The translations under genes were made by a program, and so were the position numbers. A stretch of DNA of 7,105 bases, taken from Minisyncoccota bacterium (GTDB lineage: Bacteria > Patescibacteriota > Minisyncoccia > Minisyncoccales > Minisyncoccaceae). Below the pieces are notes generated by a model, which worked only from the letters and a program-made list of their open reading frames with translations, made no database searches and had not been told where the DNA came from. The stretch's first letter is position 1. The number at the start of each line of letters is the position of its first letter. The stretch is taken from positions 1-7,105 of the forward strand of contig JAQVZN010000028.1 of assembly GCA_028708155.1 (NCBI GenBank). The letters are read 5' to 3'. Of this stretch, positions 1 to 5,076 are shown one piece after another.

Positions 1-19
1 AAAAGAGGATGCATTAGCA

Positions 20-277
20 ATGATATTTTTCTTAATCATTGTTTTTGTAGTATGGTCTTCACCGGAGACAATCATGAAAATTTATAAGGAACCTTTTTCC
101 GACTTATCTTTCTTTTTAAGTGGAATAGTTTTAGGTTTTTTAACTTTAATATTCGTGTTTTTCTCTTGGTGGTTGATGTCAGCGATTGCTCTCTTTATAT
201 TCGTGTTTTATCTTTTCGCTCTTTCTTCTATTAGAAAGAGTTATGGGAGATGTGAAATTTTTGGGGAGTGGGGGTGA
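20..277 (+). CDS. Small hydrophobic membrane protein, possibly N-terminally partial
   Basis: The product is not recognised. The 85-residue reading is mostly hydrophobic. Likely membrane segments lie at residues 1-12, about 29-50 and 51-70, with a polar loop (SSPETIMKIYKEP) after the first and a short basic tail (IRKSYGR). The start is uncertain. A GAGG at 5-8 lies 11 nt before ATG 20, which is long for a Shine-Dalgarno. The frame is also open to the left window edge, so the true start may lie outside. The TGA stop sits inside the terminator stem. It is convergent to the TPR-like gene. The segment FLTLIFV also occurs in the membrane protein at 1422-1727, which is suggestive of kinship but could be chance in hydrophobic sequence. 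Function unknown. Confidence 0.6.
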   Translation: MIFFLIIVFVVWSSPETIMKIYKEPFSDLSFFLSGIVLGFLTLIFVFFSWWLMSAIALFIFVFYLFALSSIRKSYGRCEIFGEWG

Positions 278-298
278 TTTTAAAATCACTCTTTTTTT
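266..298 (+). terminator. Intrinsic terminator of the first membrane protein gene
   Basis: The palindromic core GTGATTTTAAAATCAC (274-289) can extend by G-T and G-C pairs to 272-291. Alternatively GAGTG (266-270) can pair with CACTC (287-291). Seven T follow at 292-298. The TGA stop (275-277) lies in the left arm. Confidence 0.8.
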
Positions 299-300
299 AT

Positions 301-328
301 AAAAAAAACGTAGTTTTTATACTACGTT
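301..328 (-). terminator. Intrinsic terminator of the TPR-like gene
   Basis: AACGTAGT (307-314) and ACTACGTT (321-328) form a perfect 8-bp stem with a 6-nt loop. On the minus strand it is followed by a T run (complement of the A run at 301-306). The TAG stop (322-324) lies inside the stem. It is back to back with the plus-strand terminator of the convergent gene. Confidence 0.8.
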
Positions 329-1038
329 ATGGGAGGGGATTTTAGTTTAAGTGCTCTATTACGAGCATTCTCTTCTTTTTCTTTGAAGTTTTTGTTTCCA
401 GGATCAATACTTGTCTGGATTAACCAGAGAGAATAAGAGATTTCTGCTTCTTTTAAGGCAGCGTCCATCATTCCTAATTCTTCATAAGCGAGAGAAAGCC
501 AGAAATGGATAGAGGCTCTGTGATGGAAGTTTGAGTCTTCTTTGTATAAAAAAGAGCAAGCATTCCATGATCCGATTGCAATGTAGATGTCTATCAAGCT
601 TTCCTTTCTGGTGAATAAGGCCTTTGCAACATTGTTTAAAATGTTGATAGCCGTAATTTCTTTCCTGAATTTAACTTTTTCGATGTAAGTTTTCAAAGTC
701 TCGGAAGAAATTTCCTTTTCTTTAATAGCTCTAATCGCAATAGAGTTAAGAACAGCAAGATGATTTTCTCCTAGTTCAATAGGAAGATCTTCTGCTTTTT
801 TTGGATTGATTTGAATAAGGAAAGCAAATCCTTCTTCATTTCCTTCAATCGCAAGGTCAAAAGCTTCTTTGACCGCTTCTTTGTACTTTCCAAGATGATA
901 AAGAGCTTGACTGTATCTAAGTCTTATTTGAGGACTTTTTTCCTCAAGACTTTCTACCTCTTTTATAACACCTTGCATGCTTCCTTGCGAGTAAAGTTTA
1001 TCAAGATGTTTTTTTGTTTCTGCCAAAGTTTTTGTCAT
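322..1038 (-). CDS. TPR-like repeat protein of unknown function
   Basis: This is a 238-residue soluble, helical protein with no signal peptide or membrane segment. Two stretches fit the tetratricopeptide pattern. Residues about 37-66 read as paired helices with the G-K-Y-x-E-A-V turn of a TPR. Residues about 173-206 carry ASIHFWLSLAYEELGMMDAALKEA, another TPR-like A/B helix pair. The middle is helical without a clear repeat. TPRs are protein-interaction scaffolds; the partner is unknown. The start is the ATG at 1036-1038 because AAGGAGG (1046-1052 on the minus strand) lies exactly 7 nt upstream. A start 8 codons earlier (1062) would precede this site and fall at the predicted transcription start. 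It is divergent from the structured RNA at 1139. Confidence 0.82.
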   Translation of the reverse strand: MTKTLAETKKHLDKLYSQGSMQGVIKEVESLEEKSPQIRLRYSQALYHLGKYKEAVKEAFDLAIEGNEEGFAFLIQINPKKAEDLPIELGENHLAVLNSIAIRAIKEKEISSETLKTYIEKVKFRKEITAINILNNVAKALFTRKESLIDIYIAIGSWNACSFLYKEDSNFHHRASIHFWLSLAYEELGMMDAALKEAEISYSLWLIQTSIDPGNKNFKEKEENARNRALKLKSPPIT

Positions 1039-1066
1039 GTTTGGCCCTCCTTTAGGAACCAATGTG

Positions 1067-1094
1067 ATTATATATCAAAAATTCAAAAAAACAA
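1067..1094 (-). promoter_or_regulatory. Promoter of the TPR-like gene
   Basis: On the minus strand, a perfect TATAAT (1067-1072) lies 16 nt from TTGTTT (1089-1094). Initiation would be near 1060, giving a leader of about 22 nt that contains the Shine-Dalgarno. It is back to back with the promoter of the RNA at 1139. Confidence 0.65.
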
Positions 1095-1103
1095 GAGACT
1101 GCA

Positions 1104-1132
1104 TTGACAAATACTAATAATTATGTTAAAGT
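1104..1132 (+). promoter_or_regulatory. Promoter of the structured RNA at 1139
   Basis: A perfect TTGACA (1104-1109), a 17-nt spacer and TAAAGT (1127-1132), with the extended -10 dinucleotide TG at 1124-1125. The predicted start near 1139-1140 coincides with the first base of the RNA's closing helix. Confidence 0.7.
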
Positions 1133-1138
1133 ATCATC

Positions 1139-1353
1139 AGATCTTGTAAGCAGGATCGGTAAAAAAATTAAAAGGAGTGATAAAGTGAAATCTCTAAAGC
1201 AGACCCTGACCGTCCACCAGAACCTTTAAATTTAAACCGGCCCAGAACCTCTCAATGTCGGATGCGTCCGATTAATGGGAACAGAATAAATTGGATCAAT
1301 GTATAGTTCTTATCTGAATAAATTTAGATGAACGAAAACAAGATCCCTTTTTT
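1139..1353 (+). ncRNA. Candidate structured non-coding RNA, about 215 nt
   Basis: The interval between genes (1063-1421) is far richer in G and C than its surroundings and has no credible protein. GATCTTGT (1140-1147) pairs perfectly with ACAAGATC (1338-1345), which is followed by CC and six T (1348-1353). The RNA thus starts at a sigma70-type promoter, closes on itself and ends at a T tract. Inside, GGATCGGT (1153-1160) pairs with ACCGTCC (1209-1215) with one bulge. AGTGAT (1176-1181) pairs with ATCTCT (1190-1195) across a U-U mismatch. CCCA (1241-1244) with TGGG (1276-1279) encloses TCGGA-TGCG-TCCGA (1258-1271). ATTG/CAAT closes 1290-1300. GTTC..ATCT (1306-1315) pairs with AGAT-GAAC (1326-1333). 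This multibranched fold is unlike 6S RNA. Length and layout make the raiA RNA family the first to test, but I cannot confirm it from sequence alone. Confidence 0.72.
1338..1353 (+). terminator. 3' end of the structured RNA
   Basis: The right arm of the closing helix (1338-1345) is followed by CC and six T. If the long-range helix forms, this would act as an intrinsic terminator. A local hairpin (1306-1333) lies just upstream. Confidence 0.5.
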
Positions 1354-1371
1354 ATTTCAGAGTTTTATCTA

Positions 1372-1400
1372 TTGACATTTTTGTAATAAGATTGTATAAT
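1372..1400 (+). promoter_or_regulatory. Consensus sigma70-type promoter of the 1422 gene
   Basis: Perfect TTGACA (1372-1377), a 17-nt spacer, perfect TATAAT (1395-1400). Transcription should start near 1407, just before the GCGAGG ribosome binding site. This is the strongest-looking promoter in the window. Confidence 0.9.
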
Positions 1401-1421
1401 ATGGATAGCGAGGTTTAAAAA

Positions 1422-1727
1422 ATGAAGTCTGATTATTTGGTCTATGCAATTTCCGCCGTAACGCTGTTTGTCTTTTTTATGTCCTGTACAATTACAAGTT
1501 TATTTCTGCGAGAGAGTCCTGTTTGTCTCTTTGCGCAGTTCTTAACTTTGATTTTTGTAGTGGTTTTTACGCTCTTTCTTTTTAACAAAGAGTCTAGCTT
1601 GAAATTTGGTAGGAGGGAAAGGGCTGATATGGAAAGACTGAAGAAAATCACTTATTGGCTTTTAGTAGTTGCTTCTATTACTTTTATAGTTAGCCTAATA
1701 GTCAGGGTGATGATCTCAGTTTTATAG
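1422..1727 (+). CDS. Small three-helix membrane protein of unknown function
   Basis: The product is not recognised. Its 101 residues contain likely membrane helices at about 5-28, 33-54 and 76-100. A strongly basic loop (KESSLKFGRRERADMERLKK, residues 56-75) lies between helices 2 and 3. By the positive-inside rule this loop should face the cytoplasm. Cysteines occur at 22 and 35. The ATG start follows GAGG (1410-1413) by 8 nt, directly downstream of a consensus promoter, so strong expression is plausible. The unit is monocistronic: its TAG stop is the first paired part of its terminator. It is convergent to the charged orphan protein. The overlapping minus-strand reading at 1442-1651 is a shadow. 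Confidence 0.78.
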   Translation: MKSDYLVYAISAVTLFVFFMSCTITSLFLRESPVCLFAQFLTLIFVVVFTLFLFNKESSLKFGRRERADMERLKKITYWLLVVASITFIVSLIVRVMISVL

Positions 1728-1755
1728 GTACTTAAAAATAAGTGCCTCTTTTTTT
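1726..1755 (+). terminator. Intrinsic terminator of the 1422 gene
   Basis: AGGTACTT (1726-1733) pairs with AAGTGCCT (1740-1747) with one G-U pair and a 6-nt loop, followed by C and seven T. The stop codon (1725-1727) overlaps the stem base. Confidence 0.85.
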
Positions 1756-1756
1756 A

Positions 1757-1795
1757 TAAAAAAAGAAGCGAAAAGAATAATTCTTAACGCTTTTT
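1757..1795 (-). terminator. Intrinsic terminator of the charged orphan gene
   Basis: On the minus strand AAGCG (1766-1770) pairs with CGCTT (1788-1792), extendable outward, with an inner AAGA/TCTT stem. A T run follows on the minus strand (complement of the A run at about 1757-1764). It overlaps the last codons and TAA stop of the gene. It mirrors the neighbouring plus-strand terminator. Confidence 0.7.
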
Positions 1796-2608
1796 AAGCT
1801 CTGATTTTAGGATTTTTTTCAATTTCAAATTATTAGTTTCATCAATCAAATTGGTTATTCTTTCAGAAGAAAGATAAACTTCATTGACTTTTTTTCGAAC
1901 GAGTGTTTCTGCCTCTACTTCCGTCTCTGTTTTTTCCCAAACTTTGAACATTTTTTCAAGGACAATCGAAAGAGGGTCCGAAAGAGGATAAATGAATTTC
2001 CATCCTTCTAACTCAGGAAGTTTTAAGACAAGAAGAGTTTGATTGACTTTATCTAATTTAGATATTTTTTCTAAATAGAATTTTTCATCAAGGCTTCCGA
2101 GAGCATAATAGGCGTAAAGGATTAATAAATCGTTTACGTTATCATGTTTACTGTCTTGTTTTGCTCTCCTAAAGGAGGCTAGAGCTTTTTTTCTTAAACC
2201 TGTGTCTCTTTCAGTTTTTATCAAAACATGATAGATTCCGAACAAATTTCCTTCTGCTTTGTTGAGTTCCTTCTCAAGTTTTTGTTCTTCGGAAATTTCT
2301 TCTGTTTCTGCTTCAGTTTTTATTAAAGCATTTTGGTTTTGAAGAGGAACTTTGGTACGAGTAGAAGATTTTTTTCTTAGATCTACACGAGGTTTTTCAG
2401 TTTGAGGTAAAACCTCTGTAGGTTTTTTACGATTGTAAGCTCTTTTACCTGTACTAGTTACTTTAGGGACAAGAATAGCGCTCTGTTCTTCTGAGTTTGT
2501 TTCGGTTTTAAGTTCAGATAAGCTTTCTTCTGCTTTTTTCTTTTGTTTCTCCATAAACTCTTTGTACGAGATGAAGCTTCCAGCTGATAATGAGTTTTTG
2601 CTTTTCAT
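1784..2608 (-). CDS. Charged orphan protein with a disordered N-terminal half
   Basis: No family is recognised. Of 274 residues, the first 115 or so are rich in K, E, S, T and Q and look disordered, with basic patches (GKRAYNRKKP at 54-63, RVDLRKKSSTRTK at 74-86). From about 105 a charged helix (ISEEQKLEKELNKAEGNLFGIYHVLI) leads into a folded-looking helical region with conserved-type hydrophobic and aromatic residues (LLILYAYYALGSLDEKFYLEK, LEGWKFIYPLSDPLSIVLEKMFKVW). It ends in a lysine-rich helix. There is no signal peptide or membrane segment, so it is probably cytoplasmic; the basic patches could bind nucleic acid, but that is speculation. The ATG start is supported by AGGAG 7 nt upstream (minus strand). 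It is divergent from the toxin-antitoxin operon and has an inverted repeat at its promoter. Confidence 0.75.
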   Translation of the reverse strand: MKSKNSLSAGSFISYKEFMEKQKKKAEESLSELKTETNSEEQSAILVPKVTSTGKRAYNRKKPTEVLPQTEKPRVDLRKKSSTRTKVPLQNQNALIKTEAETEEISEEQKLEKELNKAEGNLFGIYHVLIKTERDTGLRKKALASFRRAKQDSKHDNVNDLLILYAYYALGSLDEKFYLEKISKLDKVNQTLLVLKLPELEGWKFIYPLSDPLSIVLEKMFKVWEKTETEVEAETLVRKKVNEVYLSSERITNLIDETNNLKLKKILKSELKKR

Positions 2609-2632
2609 GATTTTCTCCTAATTTTCAAAGGG

Positions 2633-2658
2633 CTTTAAGTCCGCTTAAAGATTAAGCG
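2633..2658. promoter_or_regulatory. Overlapping inverted repeats at the orphan-gene promoter
   Basis: CTTTAAG (2633-2639) and CTTAAAG (2644-2650) form a 7-bp inverted repeat around TCCG. CGCTTA (2642-2647) and TAAGCG (2653-2658) form a second one. Both cover the predicted -10 and start of the minus-strand transcript, so an operator is plausible. A third CTTTAAG copy (2678-2684) lies between the divergent -35 boxes. Confidence 0.4.
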
Positions 2659-2677
2659 AAGAAGTTTGTTTTGTCAA
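2649..2677 (-). promoter_or_regulatory. Promoter of the charged orphan gene
   Basis: On the minus strand a perfect TTGACA (2672-2677) lies 17 nt from TAATCT (2649-2654), a weak -10. Initiation near 2642 gives a leader of about 34 nt. Its -35 lies 8 nt from the -35 of the divergent TA promoter. Confidence 0.6.
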
Positions 2678-2685
2678 CTTTAAGC

Positions 2686-2714
2686 TTGACGTAATCATTA
2701 ATATTGTATATACT
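2686..2714 (+). promoter_or_regulatory. Promoter of the toxin-antitoxin operon
   Basis: TTGACG (2686-2691), a 17-nt spacer and TATACT (2709-2714). Initiation would be at about 2721-2723, at the antitoxin start codon, so the mRNA should be leaderless or nearly so. Confidence 0.75.
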
Positions 2715-2722
2715 TTATATAC
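2706..2722. promoter_or_regulatory. Likely antitoxin operator palindrome
   Basis: GTATATA (2706-2712) and TATATAC (2716-2722) form a perfect 7-bp inverted repeat with a 3-bp centre. It covers the -10 box and abuts the start codon. RelB/DinJ-type antitoxins autorepress through such sites, so binding would block the polymerase directly. Confidence 0.65.
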
Positions 2723-2998
2723 ATGAAAGTTATAGTAAATATTAAAACCGAAAAAGAGATTAAAGAAAATGCTCAGAAACTTGCTAAGGAGTTAGGGGTT
2801 TCTTTGAGTGATGTTCTTAATGCATCTTTACGTAATTTTATTAGAATGCGTGAAGTTCGCTTTTCTAATTCTTTCAGAATGACAAAAGAATTAGAAGATC
2901 TTTTGATGAAAGTGGAAAAAGATATTAAAAACAAAAAAAATATTTCTAAAGGTTTTTCTTCTTTTTCTGAAGCGGATAAATATCTTGATAGCTTATGA
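2723..2998 (+). CDS. RelB/DinJ-family antitoxin
   Basis: In this family the antitoxin neutralises a RelE/YafQ-type ribonuclease and represses its own operon. The 91 residues begin with the ribbon-helix-helix pattern: a short beta strand (KVIVNIKTE, 2-10), helix 1 (KEIKENAQKLAKELG, 11-25), the turn with SLSD (27-30), and helix 2 (VLNASLRNFIRM, 31-42). The C-terminal half is charged and probably wraps the toxin (KELEDLLMKVEKDIKNKK). It ends with FSSFSEADKYLDSL, a segment typical of the family. ATG 2723 is the first usable start after an in-frame TAA (2699-2701). No Shine-Dalgarno is present and the promoter -10 ends 8 nt before the ATG, so leaderless translation is expected. The stop overlaps the toxin start as ATGA. 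Confidence 0.88.
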   Translation: MKVIVNIKTEKEIKENAQKLAKELGVSLSDVLNASLRNFIRMREVRFSNSFRMTKELEDLLMKVEKDIKNKKNISKGFSSFSEADKYLDSL

Positions 2999-3255
2999 AA
3001 AATATTTTTTTCCATAAAAATTTTGAAAAGAAGTATAAAAAATTAGATGAAAAAGATAAAAAAAGATTTAAAGAAAGATTGAATCTTTTTTTAATAGATG
3101 AATTTAATCCTTTGCTCAATAATCATACTCTTAAGGGGAGTTTCATTGGTTATAGAAGCTTAAATATTAATGGAGACTTAAGGTTGGTATATAAGAAGAT
3201 TCAAAAAGATTATTTTTTTGTTGATATAGATAATCATAATAATTTATATAAGTAA
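2995..3255 (+). CDS. RelE/YafQ-like mRNA interferase toxin
   Basis: The family cleaves mRNA in the ribosomal A site; the paired antitoxin is encoded just upstream. The 86 residues match usual toxin length and order: an N-terminal strand (NIFFHKNFEKKYKKL), a basic helical pair (DEKDKKRFKERLNLFL), then NPLLNNHTLKGSFIGYRSLNI, GDLRLVYK and a final strand with DIDNHNNLY. Compared with YafQ as I know it, H44, D61 and the terminal H81 occupy the positions of catalytic residues, R63 fits the RLVY motif, and the histidine expected in the middle strand appears to be N57. It could therefore be active with an altered centre or attenuated. It overlaps the antitoxin by 4 nt (ATGA), implying translational coupling. 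No clear terminator follows. Confidence 0.85.
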   Translation: MKNIFFHKNFEKKYKKLDEKDKKRFKERLNLFLIDEFNPLLNNHTLKGSFIGYRSLNINGDLRLVYKKIQKDYFFVDIDNHNNLYK

Positions 3256-3266
3256 CATCATTTTTG

Positions 3267-3294
3267 TTGACATATTTTTAAAATGTGCTTTATT
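3267..3294 (+). promoter_or_regulatory. Promoter of the 3314 orphan gene
   Basis: Perfect TTGACA (3267-3272), a 16-nt spacer, then TTTATT (3289-3294) with an extended -10 TG at 3286-3287. It starts only 11 nt after the toxin stop, so the downstream gene can be made independently of the TA pair. Confidence 0.65.
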
Positions 3295-3313
3295 AATTAA
3301 GGAGGATTAAAAA

Positions 3314-3724
3314 ATGGGAGACCATTTAAAAGTAATAAGAAGGAATATTCTTATTGATTCCGAAATGTATCGAATTGATGATAGTGATATCATTATAGAA
3401 ACAATTGGCGATCCAGATTCTTTTAAACTAAAATGGCTTTCTGATGAAAATTTTTTAAAAGAAATTTCTCATTTAAAAACTTTTTTTGTAAATTCTTTTA
3501 CATCAACAGAAGAACATGTCTCTCTTTGGCAAGTAGCCGAAGCAGTTCAAGGTGGTTTCAATTATGGATATGATAATATTCTTTTGAGAAATGAAATCTT
3601 AGAGCACCTTATTAATAATTTTGATCTAAGAATGAAACATCTTGTCTTCATTGTTTCTATAAATGATCAAAATAAACCAATAGCTTATAGAAAAATTGTT
3701 TTAGAAGAATATTCTTCAGAATAA
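3314..3724 (+). CDS. Orphan soluble protein downstream of the toxin-antitoxin pair
   Basis: Not recognised. The 136 residues have no signal peptide or membrane helix and suggest a mixed alpha/beta fold. An N-terminal region with alternating hydrophobics (KVIRRNILID, DIIIETI) leads to a helix (SDENFLKEISHLKTFFVNSF). A middle part (HVSLWQVAEAVQGGFNYGYDNILLRNEILEHLINNF) has the helical look of an interaction domain. A final strand pair follows (KHLVFIVSIND, PIAYRKIVLEEY). A strong AAGGAGGA (3299-3306) precedes the ATG by 7 nt. It has its own promoter and terminator, so placement next to the TA operon need not mean a joint function. It could be a host or TA-associated accessory protein; nothing in the sequence decides this. 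Confidence 0.75.
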   Translation: MGDHLKVIRRNILIDSEMYRIDDSDIIIETIGDPDSFKLKWLSDENFLKEISHLKTFFVNSFTSTEEHVSLWQVAEAVQGGFNYGYDNILLRNEILEHLINNFDLRMKHLVFIVSINDQNKPIAYRKIVLEEYSSE

Positions 3725-3728
3725 TTTC

Positions 3729-3757
3729 GAGTTTTCTTAATTGAAAGCTCTTTTTTT
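3729..3757 (+). terminator. Intrinsic terminator of the 3314 gene
   Basis: GAGTTTTC (3729-3736) pairs with GAAAGCTC (3743-3750) with one G-U pair and a 6-nt loop, then seven T (3751-3757). Confidence 0.88.
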
Positions 3758-3785
3758 ATAGTTTTCTTTTTTTTGAAAAAATGTG

Positions 3786-3791
3786 TATGAT
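3786..3791 (+). promoter_or_regulatory. -10 box of the helicase gene
   Basis: TATGAT (3786-3791) lies 8 nt before the ATG at 3800; the -35 region is T-rich and weak. It predicts initiation at or beside the start codon. Confidence 0.5.
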
Positions 3792-3799
3792 AAGAACAT

Positions 3800-5026
3800 A
3801 TGAAACAGGAAAAAGCTTTGAAAATTCTAAATTCAGGAAAGAATGTTTTTTTAACTGGTTCTGCAGGAACAGGGAAGACTTTTGTTTTAAATTCTTTTAT
3901 CAAAACTTGTAAAAAACGTATGGGAGTTACCGCTTCTACGGGAATTGCTGCGACTCATTTAAATGGGATGACAATTCATTCTTGGTCAGGAATTGGTATC
4001 AATAATAATTTAGATGAGGCTCAAATTAAGAGACTTTTAAAGAAGAAGTATTTGTTTCAGAGAATGAGAAATGTAGAGACTTTGATTATTGATGAGATTT
4101 CAATGCTTGACGCTAAAAGGTTTGATTTAGTGGATAAAATTTTGAAAGAAGTTCAAGATCCTTTTTTACCTTTTGGGGGAGTCCAAATTGTTGTTTGCGG
4201 TGATTTTTTTCAACTTCCTCCGATTAATAATTGGGATAATAGTTTTTCTTACAATGCTTTTGCTTGGGAGGGAGCTAATTTTAAGGTTTGCTATTTAGAA
4301 GATTCTTATAGGCAGAACGAAGATCGTGAGTTTATTAAAATTTTAAATAAGATTAGGGGGAATAAGATGGATTTAGAGGCTTTCACAAAGCTTAAGGAAA
4401 GAGAAAAGAAAGAAGTTGAAGGTTTTACTGACTTAACTAAATTATATAGCTTAAACGTTGATATTGATAAAATAAACGAAGAAAGATTGTCTGAAATAAA
4501 AGAGAAAGAAAGAGTTTATAAAATGATAAGTAGCGGAGAAAAAGCAGTAGTTGATGCTTTAAAAAGAAGTTGTTTAGCACAAGAAACTTTACGGTTGAAA
4601 AAAGGAGCGATTGTTATGTTTATTAAAAACAATCAAGAGGCAGGATATTTTAATGGGAGTATGGGGGAGGTTGTTGATTTTAATGATTTAGGCAATCCGA
4701 TTATTAAATTAAAAAATGGAAAATTAATTCATACAGAGATAGCTACTTGGATTATTGAAGATCAAGGAGAGTCTTTAGCAATGATTGAACAGCTTCCTTT
4801 AAGATTAGCTTGGGCAATTACTATTCATAAAAGCCAAGGAATGAGCTTAGATGCTGCGGAGATTGATCTAAGTAAGACTTTTGAATATGGAATGGGTTAT
4901 GTCGCTTTATCAAGAGTAAAAACACTAAAGGGAATTAAGCTAGTTGGGATTAATAAGAAAGCCTTGCAGGTTAGTCCAGAAATAATTGAAAAGGACAAGG
5001 AATTTAGAAGACTTTCTGAAAATTAA
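3800..5026 (+). CDS. PIF1-family (superfamily 1B) DNA helicase, minimal form
   Basis: This is an ATP-driven 5'-3' DNA helicase of the PIF1/RecD-like group, with presumed roles in resolving structured DNA during replication or repair. The motifs appear in order. Walker A is GSAGTGKT (20-27), motif Ia ASTGIAA (46-52) with TIHSW (58-62), and Walker B LIIDEIS (95-101, D98/E99). Motif III is GDFFQLPP (134-141), motif IV YRQ (170-172, arginine finger region), motif V IHKSQGMSLD (342-351) and motif VI YVALSRVKTLKG (367-378). At 408 residues it is the bare core with a short C-terminal tail, lacking the extra domains many relatives carry. The ATG is forced: an in-frame TAA ends at 3793 and the next Met lies beyond Walker A. 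There is no Shine-Dalgarno; a -10 box sits 8 nt upstream. It is monocistronic. Confidence 0.93.
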   Translation: MKQEKALKILNSGKNVFLTGSAGTGKTFVLNSFIKTCKKRMGVTASTGIAATHLNGMTIHSWSGIGINNNLDEAQIKRLLKKKYLFQRMRNVETLIIDEISMLDAKRFDLVDKILKEVQDPFLPFGGVQIVVCGDFFQLPPINNWDNSFSYNAFAWEGANFKVCYLEDSYRQNEDREFIKILNKIRGNKMDLEAFTKLKEREKKEVEGFTDLTKLYSLNVDIDKINEERLSEIKEKERVYKMISSGEKAVVDALKRSCLAQETLRLKKGAIVMFIKNNQEAGYFNGSMGEVVDFNDLGNPIIKLKNGKLIHTEIATWIIEDQGESLAMIEQLPLRLAWAITIHKSQGMSLDAAEIDLSKTFEYGMGYVALSRVKTLKGIKLVGINKKALQVSPEIIEKDKEFRRLSEN

Positions 5027-5029
5027 TTA

Positions 5030-5058
5030 TTGACAAGGGTGTTGTTTTATGCTTTTCT
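5030..5058 (+). promoter_or_regulatory. Promoter of the 5077 gene
   Basis: Perfect TTGACA (5030-5035), a 17-nt spacer, then a poor -10 TTTTCT (5053-5058) rescued by an extended TG (5050-5051). It begins 3 nt after the helicase stop codon. No terminator hairpin is evident for the helicase, so readthrough into this gene is possible. Confidence 0.5.
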
Positions 5059-5076
5059 GATGGAAGAGGATTAAAA

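Noticed and set aside
1039..1062. Upstream ATG (1062) as start of the TPR-like protein
   Set aside because: It precedes the AAGGAGG site and coincides with the predicted transcription start; the ATG at 1038 has ideal spacing.
811..1107. Plus-strand open frame of 98 codons opposite the TPR-like gene
   Set aside because: Lies antisense to a gene with a perfect ribosome site and promoter; composition (F/S/K-rich) is that of a shadow frame.
1139..1353. tmRNA, RNase P RNA or 6S RNA as identity of the first RNA
   Set aside because: No tag ending in ALAA or tRNA-like ends for tmRNA; RNase P conserved blocks are not present in the right order; the fold is multibranched rather than the single long hairpin of 6S.
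1442..1651. Minus-strand frame opposite the 1422 membrane protein
   Set aside because: No ribosome site; antisense to a gene with consensus promoter, ribosome site and terminator.
2773..3015. Minus-strand frame opposite the antitoxin
   Set aside because: Antisense to a recognisable RelB-like gene; no start signals.
3685..3903. Minus-strand frame spanning the 3314 terminator and helicase start
   Set aside because: Runs through a plus-strand terminator and Walker A coding region; lysine-rich artefact of T-rich sequence.
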